IMG/VR virus record: IMGVR_UViG_3300032287_001974
Coordinates: 21,633 to 85,632 of that record
DNA length: 64,000 nucleotides
Strand: one strand, 5' to 3'
From: a virus
Below, piece after piece: positions 16,108 through 24,323 of the stretch (positions are counted from its first letter, which is position 1; each line of letters begins with the position of its first letter). Below the pieces are notes generated by a model. The model did no database searches. It saw nothing but the letters and a program-made list of their open reading frames with translations, and had not been told where the DNA came from. A program made the translations under genes and the position numbers.

Positions 16108-16798
16108 GTATCCAGGTTTCTATCGGGCCGTTGTAGTAGACAATAACGACCCAAAAAACTTAGGCCGTATTAAAATGATGGTTCCGCAAGTCTCTGGCGA
16201 GAGCGTAACTGACTGGGCATGGCCTGTGCTAGGCGGCATTTCTGGGTTTAACCCTGTCTACGGTGAGTGGCAAGCAGACTACGCTCAGACGGCCGCGAGC
16301 ACTACTGCAGCCTACGCTGTGACCTTTGGGACTAATGATGGCGCATACGGCATAGACCTGGAAAACAACAGTGAAATTCACTTTAGTTTGGCCGGTATAT
16401 ACAATATCCAGTTCTCGTTTCAGTTTGAGAACACTGCTGCAGCTGACCACGATGTGACTATTTGGCTTCGTAAAAACGGCGCAGACGTGCAGGGCTCTGC
16501 CGGATTTGTAGCGGTACCCAGCAAACACGGCAGTATAAACGGGCACACAATTGCTGCGTGGAACTACGTGCTTGAGTTTGCCGCCAATGATTACTTTGAA
16601 ATTATGTGGCACGTAGATAATACTGCTGTGAGTATGCCGTACTACCCGCCCGGCACCTCGCCTACCCACCCTTCTGCAGCCAGCTCCATCCTTACCGTAG
16701 CTGCCGTAGGTAAGGTAACCCCAGCTGCCTCCGGCGGGGTTTGGGCGGCTTACGAAGGCGGAGACCCTAATTTCCCACTATGGATTGGAACATTTTAA
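16091..16798 (+). CDS. Baseplate spike protein (gp5-like OB fold) with inserted jelly-roll
   Basis: A 235-residue protein. The start YPGFYRAVVVDNNDPKNLGR and MVPQVSGESVTDWAWPV is the first part of the gp5 / Phage_base_V OB fold. The end GVWAAYEGGDPNFPLWIGTF is the OB-fold closing strand pair. Between them, residues ~58-200 read as a C1q/TNF-like jelly-roll (INFSLAG-like FSLAGIYNIQFSFQFEN; DVTIWLRKNGADV; AANDYFEIMW). The usual beta-helix needle is absent. Overlaps the hub gene by 17 bases. Confidence 0.75.
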   Translation: MQHEVRYPGFYRAVVVDNNDPKNLGRIKMMVPQVSGESVTDWAWPVLGGISGFNPVYGEWQADYAQTAASTTAAYAVTFGTNDGAYGIDLENNSEIHFSLAGIYNIQFSFQFENTAAADHDVTIWLRKNGADVQGSAGFVAVPSKHGSINGHTIAAWNYVLEFAANDYFEIMWHVDNTAVSMPYYPPGTSPTHPSAASSILTVAAVGKVTPAASGGVWAAYEGGDPNFPLWIGTF

Positions 16799-17205
16799 TG
16801 GCCGGATCAGTATTTACTATACCGTTTAGCTTTAACAACATTGGCCAGACCTCGGCCACTGAGGACCCAAAGCAGTACTGGAAACAGCGAATTGTTCTGG
16901 TCTTGGCTACCCGCTTTGGTGAGCGAGTGATGCGACCCGACTTTGGCAGTGACCTGTACACCGCCCTCTTTGAAAACGAGGCTATGGCCGCTGACATAGC
17001 CCAGAGAACTATTAATATCGCCTTTAATACTTGGCTCCGTGAATTACAATTAATAGAGGTTATACCTAGCTACGACTACACCACCGGCTACCTGGATGTT
17101 TATGTCAGATACAACTTGCCTACTGGGGACGAGGACAACGTATCTATTAGTACAGCTATATTCAACCGAACCGGAGACTTGATCCAGGAGATAACTAATG
17201 GCTAA
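16798..17205 (+). CDS. Baseplate wedge protein gp25-like
   Basis: A 135-residue GPW/gp25-family protein: LVLATRFGERVMRPDFGSDL is the signature, with LYTALFE and later LDVYVRYNLPTG. gp25 forms the wedge core with gpJ-like proteins and nucleates sheath assembly. ATG 16798 is chosen as it overlaps the spike stop by one base; an in-frame ATG at 16780 would lie inside the spike gene. Confidence 0.92.
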   Translation: MAGSVFTIPFSFNNIGQTSATEDPKQYWKQRIVLVLATRFGERVMRPDFGSDLYTALFENEAMAADIAQRTINIAFNTWLRELQLIEVIPSYDYTTGYLDVYVRYNLPTGDEDNVSISTAIFNRTGDLIQEITNG

Positions 17206-18904
17206 TTCTGTAAACTACATACCGCAGGTAGACTATACCTCCCGCGACTACTCCGCTATTCGTGACGATCTGCTTAATCTTATTAACCAGTACAATCCTG
17301 CGTGGACAAGCCGTGACCCATCTGATTTAGGTATGACACTTGTAGAACTGTTTGCCTACATGGGCGACCTTATGAACTTCTACACTGACCGTGCCGCAAA
17401 CGAGGGATTCCTAGCCACCGCTAGCCAACGTGACAGCATCTTGCAGATGGCTGCAATGTTGGGCTACGCGCCTACAAAAGCAGTAGCCGCTACTACTACA
17501 TTGACGCTTACTAACTCAACCGCCTCCGCAGTTACTTTTCCGGCCAAAACTCAAGTAGCTACTACGGCAGTAGTTAATGGTTTAAACACTCAAGTTGTGT
17601 TTGAAACAGACGTCGCAGTTACCGTTGCCGCTAAAGTTTCCGGAGTTAACGGAACCGCCTCAGTAGCGGCTACCGAAGGTGTCACTACTACTCTTGAAGA
17701 CCTGGGGCCATCTACTGGATCGCCAAGTCAGGTATTTAGACTTGCAAACACAGGTGTAATTAACGACAGTATCACTGTGACCGTTAACAATGTTGTTTAC
17801 ACTTACCTGACCTCAATGGTTGAGAGCAACAGCTTTGACACTGTGTTTACTACAATAAACGATGCCGATGAAAACACTTACATCATCTTTGGTGACGGAG
17901 TTATGGGACGAGTCCCAGCAGCTGGAAATACTGTCTACGCCACTTACCGCACCGGTAATGGGCACGCAGGAAACGTACCAGCACAGACGCTAAAAAGTTT
18001 CCTAACTAACTCTGCGGCTGGTGTTACCGTAACTAACGGTTCTGCGGCTACTGGCGGCGCTGATGAAGAGTCTTCTGACTCTATTCGACTGAACACCCCT
18101 AGGGCCCTTAAGTCCCTAAACCGAGCTGTATCGCTTAGGGACTACGCCTACCTAGCTTTGCAGGTTTCAGGCGTAGCAAAAGCAAGCGCGGACGCAAACT
18201 CGTTTAACAGCATTATCCTGTACATGGCTCCTTCCGGAGACCCTGGAGTAAGTGCGGGTGTTGCTACCCCAGCCTTTACTGCGTTAGCGGACAAGGTAGC
18301 GGCCTACTTCATGGACAAGACGGCTCCAAACGTATCGCTGACTATTCTTCCGCCTACTTACGTCCCTGTGAACTTAGAGATCACTGTGCGAGTGCTGCCT
18401 CAGTACCAACAGAGCGTTGTAGTTGGTCAGGTCAATACTGCGCTTTCACAGCTCGTTTCTACTGATAGCTCATTCTTTGCGGACTTGATTCCAGTGCAGT
18501 ACTTACTTACCAGCGCAAGCACAGTAAATGGCGTTGACTACATCACTGTAGAGCACCTACGCAAAAACACAAGCGAGCAATCTTTCACCGTCTCTAGCTA
18601 CACCAGAACATCTAACGTGGCACAGCTAACTACAAGTGCTACGCACAACATTACTGTTGGCCAGACAATTAAAGTCACCAACTCAGCTAACGGTGGAAAC
18701 AACGTAGATACCGCTGCAGCCGTAGTAACCGCTGTGGGCGCAACTACTATCTCGTTTGCAAACACAGGCGGCAACTTGGGCGCTACTACGCCAACAGTTA
18801 CATCCACTGTACGAGCCAACGTCGTTGAGACAATCTCGTGCGCAGTCAACGAAATCCCATCAAAGGGCACCTTCACCCTAACCGGTGTCGGTGGTATTCA
18901 GTAA
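17198..18904 (+). CDS. Baseplate wedge protein J-like (gp6-like)
   Basis: A 568-residue Baseplate_J-family protein: YTSRDYSAIRDDLLNLI and MTLVELFAYMGDLMNFYTDR near the start, FGDGVMGRVPAAGNTVYATY in the middle, and YLALQVSGVAKASADAN. It forms the baseplate ring around the hub. Residues after ~440 add an extra Thr/Val-rich domain (SSYTRTSNVAQLTTSATHNI) that may be a surface module. Follows gp25 with an eight-base overlap. Confidence 0.92.
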   Translation: MANSVNYIPQVDYTSRDYSAIRDDLLNLINQYNPAWTSRDPSDLGMTLVELFAYMGDLMNFYTDRAANEGFLATASQRDSILQMAAMLGYAPTKAVAATTTLTLTNSTASAVTFPAKTQVATTAVVNGLNTQVVFETDVAVTVAAKVSGVNGTASVAATEGVTTTLEDLGPSTGSPSQVFRLANTGVINDSITVTVNNVVYTYLTSMVESNSFDTVFTTINDADENTYIIFGDGVMGRVPAAGNTVYATYRTGNGHAGNVPAQTLKSFLTNSAAGVTVTNGSAATGGADEESSDSIRLNTPRALKSLNRAVSLRDYAYLALQVSGVAKASADANSFNSIILYMAPSGDPGVSAGVATPAFTALADKVAAYFMDKTAPNVSLTILPPTYVPVNLEITVRVLPQYQQSVVVGQVNTALSQLVSTDSSFFADLIPVQYLLTSASTVNGVDYITVEHLRKNTSEQSFTVSSYTRTSNVAQLTTSATHNITVGQTIKVTNSANGGNNVDTAAAVVTAVGATTISFANTGGNLGATTPTVTSTVRANVVETISCAVNEIPSKGTFTLTGVGGIQ

Positions 18905-18913
18905 GGAAATATA

Positions 18914-19399
18914 ATGCCATTAGCAAACGCTTATTACCCCGGGAACATTAAGACGGACTTTACTACAAAGGTAAACAACACCGACATCGTAGATGCGTCG
19001 CACCCTAACATCTTGCAGGATGAGGTGATCGCTATTGAGACATACCTTGGAGTTAACCCGCACGTAGGAACAAGAACCTACACCACGTCAGGCTTTACGA
19101 CTGGTACCAGCCACGCCTCCGTAGCGGCTCGCCTTACCAACCTTGAAGTTGGTATCACAGGAGACGTCCACACCCAGTACGTGAAGATTGTCGGCGGAAG
19201 CACAATTACTGCGGCTACTTCAGGTACTAAAGGTTTGGTAGTCAAAGCTGCAGCTAGCCAATCAGCTAACCTGTTGGAGTTCCAGCCTAGCGGGTCAACC
19301 ACTCCAATTGCTTACATCACCGCAGCTGGCGGGCTGGTGGACACACGAGTCACCGAAGACATCGACAACTTACACGTACTTACTTACGTATTTGGCTAA
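18914..19399 (+). CDS. Baseplate-associated or fibre-like protein
   Basis: A 161-residue protein with DIVDASHPNILQDEVIAIET and YLGVNPHVG, a pattern found at the N-terminus of phage fibre or baseplate-attached proteins, followed by Gly/Ser/Thr-rich beta segments. AAGGAAA lies before ATG 18914. Placed between gpJ and gpI-like genes. It probably forms a short fibre or trimer module. Confidence 0.6.
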   Translation: MPLANAYYPGNIKTDFTTKVNNTDIVDASHPNILQDEVIAIETYLGVNPHVGTRTYTTSGFTTGTSHASVAARLTNLEVGITGDVHTQYVKIVGGSTITAATSGTKGLVVKAAASQSANLLEFQPSGSTTPIAYITAAGGLVDTRVTEDIDNLHVLTYVFG

Positions 19400-19411
19400 T
19401 TAGGGATTTAA

Positions 19412-21421
19412 ATGGCGCTCTACGGCAGTAATTTTTATAACCTCTTCACCTATGGTGCGGAGACGCTCGCTGACTTTGACGCCAGACCTATCTTCTCTAA
19501 TCCTACTGATTACAAAACCATTTCTGTCTGGTGGACCAAACCGTCGGGTGACTGGTCACAGCTCGTTCTAGTTAGAAGCAGCTTGGGATTCCCAGTAACT
19601 CCAGATGATGGAATTACTCTTCTAACCACAACCTTTGCTAACCACGACTCTTTGCAGCTTCCGTTTGTAGACGTTGGTGCCGACTTTGTTGGCGGACAGG
19701 GATTGGCCGAAGGCCAGACGTACTACTACTCTGTATTTGTAAAGCGCACCTCAGATAGTTTGTGGTTTAGGGCCGGTAATACACTTTGCATTTCTGTAAA
19801 AGATTATGGAACTGCATCTTTGATGTACAACTACATACCGACACCATATAAAGTTACAGACTTTAATACTGCGTTGACCCCGTCACCAGGAACTAACAAC
19901 GACCTATATAACTTCCTAAAGGTCTTTGCTTTTGAGTACGACCTCATTAAGACAACCGCCGAGAACGTTAAAAACAGATACAACATCAGACTTTTGGATG
20001 GGCGACTTATCCCACTAATGATGGACCAGTTTGGCTGGACCTACGAGTCTGAGATGGGTATTGCCCAAGGTAGACGACTGCTTCAGTACGCAGCCCAAAT
20101 TTACATGACTAAGGGCTCAGTGTACGGAGTCAAAGCTTTTGCTAAAGCGTTCTCCGGCTACGGGGCTTCTTTGGGCACTGCTGTAAACCTCATGCTTACA
20201 CAGGATGACTCGTCGTTTGAAGACACAGTCGGCTCTTGGAACACCGTGACTAATGGAACAGCTACGGCTATTACTGGATTGGCTGAGTCGCCTGTAGTGC
20301 CTCCGTACGCAGAGTCAACTGCGCCTTCTAATTTCCCTAACCTGCAGACTGGTATTCTCAAGATTGCCGCCAGTGCTTCTGGCGGAACCGTATCTACTTC
20401 GTGCGGTGCGTCTGCGCCTGTTACTAAAGGCATTCCAGTAACGGCAAGCACAGCGTACACCTTTAGCATTTACGCTAGGTCTAAAACTACCGCCCGAGCA
20501 GTTTCTATAAATATTAACTGGTATGACAGAGACGGCACCCTCCTTGGCCAAGGCACGGCAGCTACCACTACTACTTCAACTAGCGCCTGGGCTCGATTGA
20601 CAAAGATCACGGCTACTGCCCCTAGCACTGCGCAGTTTGCCGTACCTACTATCTCTATCGCGAGCACCGCGGCTAACGAGGTTCACTACTTTGACGCAGC
20701 TCAGTTCCAGCTAGGGTCTTCCGCAACTGACTTTGTAGATGCCCGACGCGTAGATATTTACCTACAGCCTAACCGCATCAACTACATTAAAAACCCAAGC
20801 TTTGAGTCGGTGACTACTAACTGGTCTGTCTCTGACGCTACGGCTACTGTGTTTGCTGACGGTGCAACTACAGGAAGCACAAACTGCCTAAAACTTGCAG
20901 TAACAGCGGCAAGCCCTACGGCCACTACTTCTTCCTATAGCAACGTGACAGCCGGCAAAGACTACACCGCGAGCGCTTACGTTAAAGGCACAGCCGGAAG
21001 AACCTCTCACATACGAATTTATTGGTATGACTCGTCTAACACATTGTTAAGTTTTTCCGCGGGTAGCGACGTCACCTTAAGCGCTACGGCATGGCAAAGA
21101 GAAACGGTAACTGGCCTTGCGCCAACCGGTGCTGCTAAAGCTAAGGTATCTATTCGATACTCAGCAAGCACCGTGTCTGGAGACACAGTTTACGCAGACT
21201 CTGTTTTATTTGAGCCAGGTAACGTAGCTAACCCATATTTTGATGGCAGCAATGGGTACAAACAAGCCACTGATTTGTTATGGGAAAGTAACGACACGGT
21301 CAACGGTCTGTCTATGTACTACAAGAATAGGACTAACACTACCCTGCGTTTAAAGAACATTATGGGCGACTACATTGACGTCGGATCCCCGTGGGCACTA
21401 TTTACTGGAACCATTATTTGA
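19412..21421 (+). CDS. gpI-like tail protein with two carbohydrate-binding-like modules
   Basis: A 669-residue protein. Residues ~1-130 form beta domains. Residues ~135-255 contain a P2 gpI-like part (NDLYNFLKVFAFEYDLI; YAAQIYMTKGSVYGVKAFAK). Two related modules follow, each with SFE, a YTFSIYARSK / YTASAYVKG strand, and a WYDRDGTLLG / WYDSSNTLLS strand, ending in YFDAAQFQLG / YADSVLFEPG. These resemble CBM_4_9-type sugar-binding domains. It is a good candidate for host surface recognition. Confidence 0.75.
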   Translation: MALYGSNFYNLFTYGAETLADFDARPIFSNPTDYKTISVWWTKPSGDWSQLVLVRSSLGFPVTPDDGITLLTTTFANHDSLQLPFVDVGADFVGGQGLAEGQTYYYSVFVKRTSDSLWFRAGNTLCISVKDYGTASLMYNYIPTPYKVTDFNTALTPSPGTNNDLYNFLKVFAFEYDLIKTTAENVKNRYNIRLLDGRLIPLMMDQFGWTYESEMGIAQGRRLLQYAAQIYMTKGSVYGVKAFAKAFSGYGASLGTAVNLMLTQDDSSFEDTVGSWNTVTNGTATAITGLAESPVVPPYAESTAPSNFPNLQTGILKIAASASGGTVSTSCGASAPVTKGIPVTASTAYTFSIYARSKTTARAVSININWYDRDGTLLGQGTAATTTTSTSAWARLTKITATAPSTAQFAVPTISIASTAANEVHYFDAAQFQLGSSATDFVDARRVDIYLQPNRINYIKNPSFESVTTNWSVSDATATVFADGATTGSTNCLKLAVTAASPTATTSSYSNVTAGKDYTASAYVKGTAGRTSHIRIYWYDSSNTLLSFSAGSDVTLSATAWQRETVTGLAPTGAAKAKVSIRYSASTVSGDTVYADSVLFEPGNVANPYFDGSNGYKQATDLLWESNDTVNGLSMYYKNRTNTTLRLKNIMGDYIDVGSPWALFTGTII

Positions 21422-21473
21422 CAAACGTCCTGACTCGGACTTAGTATGGGATCTCCGTTCATAGGAGGCAAAC

Positions 21474-22058
21474 ATGAGACGAGTAACCATCGCGGTTATA
21501 GGTAACGCAAAAACAACCCGAGCCAACCTAGAGGCTCTAATCAGCGACGTAGTTGAGTCAGTAGATGAGGCTACCATCGTAACTGTGTACAACGAAGCTC
21601 CGTCTGAGGGGCTTATCTGGGCAACCCAGTACGCGCAGGACAAGGGCATAGAGTCCCTACAGTATCCAGACAACAACTATGAAACTCTAGTGGCTGACCA
21701 CAAGCGGGACGAACTTCGCTTTTTTATGCTTTGGTCCGATGAGGACCCTGAGTGCCAACTAGCTGCTTCTATGGCCCAGGAGCACAACATCCCAGCATAT
21801 GACCTAACTGATGGTCTTATGTTAATTTCCCTAAATCAAGCCCCAATCTCCAGGCCGGCTAAGACTGAACCGCCAGTTATTGAGGCTGTTGTAAACCCCG
21901 CACCAACCCAACAACCGGAGCCTGATGTAGAAGAACCTGTAGAGGAAGGGCTTGAAGAGTATGATCTCGGAGAGGTCATGACCCTGGCTCTTGAAGAGGC
22001 TGGTAAAATATTTGCTCGGTCATTTGCTGCCGAGTTCATGAGACTTCTAAAGAAGTAG
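21474..22058 (+). CDS. Rossmann-like (SLOG-type?) phage protein
   Basis: A 194-residue protein with an alpha/beta N-terminal domain (VTIAVIGNAKTTRANLEALI; RFFMLWSDEDPECQLAASMA). It may be a nucleotide- or ligand-binding SLOG/Rossmann fold; this is a tentative reading. A Pro/Glu-rich linker and a C-terminal helix (EAGKIFARSFAAEFMRLLKK) follow. AGGAGG lies seven bases before ATG 21474. It opens the replication module. Confidence 0.5.
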   Translation: MRRVTIAVIGNAKTTRANLEALISDVVESVDEATIVTVYNEAPSEGLIWATQYAQDKGIESLQYPDNNYETLVADHKRDELRFFMLWSDEDPECQLAASMAQEHNIPAYDLTDGLMLISLNQAPISRPAKTEPPVIEAVVNPAPTQQPEPDVEEPVEEGLEEYDLGEVMTLALEEAGKIFARSFAAEFMRLLKK

Positions 22059-22059
22059 C

Positions 22060-22941
22060 ATGGAAGAGCTAAGCACGTCAGCGCAACGCTGGCTACGTTT
22101 CTTTACCCAAAACCCAGAGCTGCCTTTAAATTACCTTACAATTATGAGCATGGACGTTAGTCGTGCTCGCAGTGTGGCAATCCTAAAAGAACTAAAGGAA
22201 TTTGGTTTTGTTCAGGTGGTCAAGCGTATTGGTGGAGGTTCTTCACTTAAGCTTGCACGCAACGGAGCTTCCAATGCGGTAGGCTCCGGAGCTTCCAATA
22301 CGGTAGGCTCTGGTTATAGCTATACAGCTAGTAGTGCTATTTCCAATAGCTATACAGCTAGTACTGCTAATAAAGCTACAAATAAATTCCTCGACGGGGT
22401 CGAGGGAGAGGAAAATAAAATGGGTGACGATTGGTTTGATAGAACCTACGGCTCTAGCGATGACCTTGCTCGTGACCGTAAGCGGCACATGGAGCAGAAG
22501 AAGGCCGAGTACACAGAGGCCCGCGAAGTCAAAGCAGCACAGCGCAAAGACAAGCACCGCTCAAACATTGATCCGGTCAGCTGGACTTGCAAAGACGTTG
22601 CGTACGAGTTCTCTGACCGCATGGCAAACATCTGGAGCATCAAGCCGTTTAGCGTTACCCAGTCTAGGTTTGTCCAGGCACTTGCAGTATTCCGCAAACA
22701 GCACGATACCGACGGCGCGCTAGAGCTTGCTATTGTAGATCTTTTCTTCAGCACCCTGCAGCACGACAAGTACACCGATGGCAACCACCTGTGGAGAGCG
22801 TTTTTGTACAAGGCTCCGTCTCTAATCCAGACAGCACGCGAGCGCACAATTTCAGTTGAACAGCGCGAGACCGATATCATTAAGGACCAAGAGCTAACTT
22901 CTAAGAAGCTTTCACTACTAGACGAGGACGACGATGTATAA
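22060..22941 (+). CDS. Winged-helix replication initiator-like protein (lambda O-like layout)
   Basis: A 293-residue protein. Residues ~1-68 look like a winged helix (YLTIMSMDVSRARSVAILKE, FGFVQVVKRIGGGSS). Residues ~68-110 form a Ser/Ala/Gly/Thr linker encoded by DNA repeats (see the repeat entry). Residues ~120-293 are a helical C-terminal part (VTQSRFVQALAVFRKQHDTD; LWRAFLYKAPSLIQTA). The layout of DNA-binding N-terminus, iterons in the coding sequence and partner-binding C-terminus is that of lambda O and relatives. A DnaC-like loader gene overlaps the end by eight bases. Assignment is by layout and context. Confidence 0.6.
   Translation: MEELSTSAQRWLRFFTQNPELPLNYLTIMSMDVSRARSVAILKELKEFGFVQVVKRIGGGSSLKLARNGASNAVGSGASNTVGSGYSYTASSAISNSYTASTANKATNKFLDGVEGEENKMGDDWFDRTYGSSDDLARDRKRHMEQKKAEYTEAREVKAAQRKDKHRSNIDPVSWTCKDVAYEFSDRMANIWSIKPFSVTQSRFVQALAVFRKQHDTDGALELAIVDLFFSTLQHDKYTDGNHLWRAFLYKAPSLIQTARERTISVEQRETDIIKDQELTSKKLSLLDEDDDV
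22264..22405 (+). repeat. Iteron-like direct repeats and hairpins, candidate replication origin
   Basis: Two tandem 24-bp repeats (22264-22287 and 22288-22311) differ at two bases (core CCAATRCGGTAGGCTC). Two 30-bp repeats (22316-22345, 22346-22375) share ATAGCTATACAGCTAGTA. Within them are dyads TAGCT-ATAC-AGCTA and GCTATT-TCC-AATAGC. An AT-rich stretch (about 22368-22388) and a perfect 7-bp hairpin CCTCGAC-GGG-GTCGAGG (22389-22405) follow. Repeats inside the initiator gene next to AT-rich DNA are what a lambda-type origin looks like; function is inferred. Confidence 0.55.
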
Positions 22942-23620
22942 GCCAGACGAACTTCCGGCCAGACGCCGTACCTGGGTAAAGATTGCCAGCCTTCCACCAG
23001 CCAAAATTGGCTGGACTCTAGAGGACTGCAAGGATGTGCCCGCAGAAACACTTGGCCATATAAACAAGTGGATGAAAGCTGTAAGCGCCGATAAGGTAAT
23101 TCGTGCTGAGGGCAAAGAGACCTGTGGTCTTGGATTGATGCTGTACGGCCTTCCAGGGCGCGGTAAGACCACGGTTGCCAATACCATACTCCAGGAGGTT
23201 ATCCGCACCATAGACCCCGCTGTGCTCGGTATGGAGCCGGGGAAGGCCGTTTCTCGTCCTTGCTACTTCATCACCTACAACGGCCTACTGGACCTAAAAG
23301 GTTCCATTATGGAGAACCACGACAACACTGAGGAACTGCTGTACAACAGCATTTTGGGTGAGGCTGAGGATGACGCCTACAATGTCAGGCTGCTAGTTCT
23401 AGATGATGTAGGCAAGGAGCACGCCAGCGCATCAGGGTGGCAAAAGAACATGCTGCACCACGTATTGCGTACTAGGTTTAACAATGGTTTGCCAACTATT
23501 GTGACTACCAACATCCGCCTTGATGACTGGGAGGCCCACTACGGGTCCGCTACCCAATCGTTTGTTCATGAGGCGTTTCTGTACATCAATATGGACTCAA
23601 TTACGGATCTGAGGAAGTAA
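22934..23620 (+). CDS. DnaC/IstB-like AAA+ helicase loader
   Basis: A 228-residue ATPase. Walker A is GLPGRGKT (residues 72-79), Walker B LLVLDDVG near residue 157, with a sensor segment GLPTIVTTNIRLDDW. DnaC-type loaders place the replicative helicase at the origin. It follows the initiator gene and precedes the helicase gene, the same order as lambda O-P. It overlaps the initiator by eight bases and the next gene by one. Confidence 0.9.
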   Translation: MYKPDELPARRRTWVKIASLPPAKIGWTLEDCKDVPAETLGHINKWMKAVSADKVIRAEGKETCGLGLMLYGLPGRGKTTVANTILQEVIRTIDPAVLGMEPGKAVSRPCYFITYNGLLDLKGSIMENHDNTEELLYNSILGEAEDDAYNVRLLVLDDVGKEHASASGWQKNMLHHVLRTRFNNGLPTIVTTNIRLDDWEAHYGSATQSFVHEAFLYINMDSITDLRK

Positions 23621-23916
23621 TGACTGTCAGACTTATTCAAGTCTTTCTTAGCCACAAGTCAGATGCCCCAGGGCCAGGGATATTCGAGGTCAGCGCGGAT
23701 GAGGATAGAAACCTAACTTGCACTTGCCCTGGGTTTATGTCTAAGTCTGTGTGCAAACATACAAAGCTTGTTACTGAGCGGATTGAACGAAACAACGGCA
23801 TGTACCCATTTGATTTTGTTGACGAGACTAACCAAAAAGAAATTAAGCTAGCGATGACAGACGAAAACCTTTTTAGGGAGTTCATAATTAAACACGCTAA
23901 GATCGAGGTCTACTAA
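23620..23916 (+). CDS. SWIM zinc-finger protein
   Basis: A 98-residue protein with C34-x-C36-x8-C45-x-H47 (CTCPGFMSKSVCKH), the SWIM zinc-binding motif used for DNA or protein contacts. In phages such small SWIM proteins lie in replication clusters; their role is unknown. Overlaps neighbours by one base at each end. Confidence 0.8.
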   Translation: MTVRLIQVFLSHKSDAPGPGIFEVSADEDRNLTCTCPGFMSKSVCKHTKLVTERIERNNGMYPFDFVDETNQKEIKLAMTDENLFREFIIKHAKIEVY

Positions 23917-24323
23917 TGCAGAACGGCGATATTAGCAATGCAATGCCTAAGCGCATACTAGTAACGACTGACGTTATTACCGATGAATATGAGGACAAGA
24001 AAAAAGTGCTAGGATTTGTCCCAGTAAGGTCTAAGAAGATTGAGTACAACAGGCTCGTTCTTAGTCATCTGTATATGACCACGTTAAAGCGCGGCATTAC
24101 TATGGAGTTAATCAGCTATACTCGCTCTGAAAAAGAGATGGTAGATTTGATGCTCTACTTAGACAAGATCGGTACGAACCCGTTTCGTTATGGATCTGCT
24201 TACAAGTCGGTCGACAAGTTAGTTGCAGAACTACCTTTTAGACCAGAGGTTATCGGTGTAATAGATATCCCAACGCGACTACTTCGGTATGGTCGTTGGG
24301 GATTGGACTTTCCTTCATTATGA
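23916..24323 (+). CDS. Unknown protein of the replication operon (HAD-like end?)
   Basis: A 135-residue alpha/beta protein (RILVTTDVITDEYEDKKKV; LSHLYMTTLKRGITMELISY). The end RPEVIGVIDIPTRLLRYG looks like the tail of phage HAD-like proteins, but no catalytic DxD is seen, so the match is weak. Its TGA overlaps the helicase ATG. Confidence 0.5.
   Translation: MQNGDISNAMPKRILVTTDVITDEYEDKKKVLGFVPVRSKKIEYNRLVLSHLYMTTLKRGITMELISYTRSEKEMVDLMLYLDKIGTNPFRYGSAYKSVDKLVAELPFRPEVIGVIDIPTRLLRYGRWGLDFPSL

Noticed and set aside
20158-20667. Minus-strand frames opposite the tail gene
   Set aside because: They overlap a clear structural gene, have no ribosome sites and no recognisable domain.
22264-22375. 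CRISPR-like array in the initiator gene
   Set aside because: Only two copies of each repeat, no spacer units and the sequence is in frame within a coding gene. Iteron-type repeats fit better.
22243-23051. Alternative frames on both strands across the initiator and loader genes
   Set aside because: They lack ribosome sites and conserved motifs, and the overlapping real genes have clear domains (Walker A/B).
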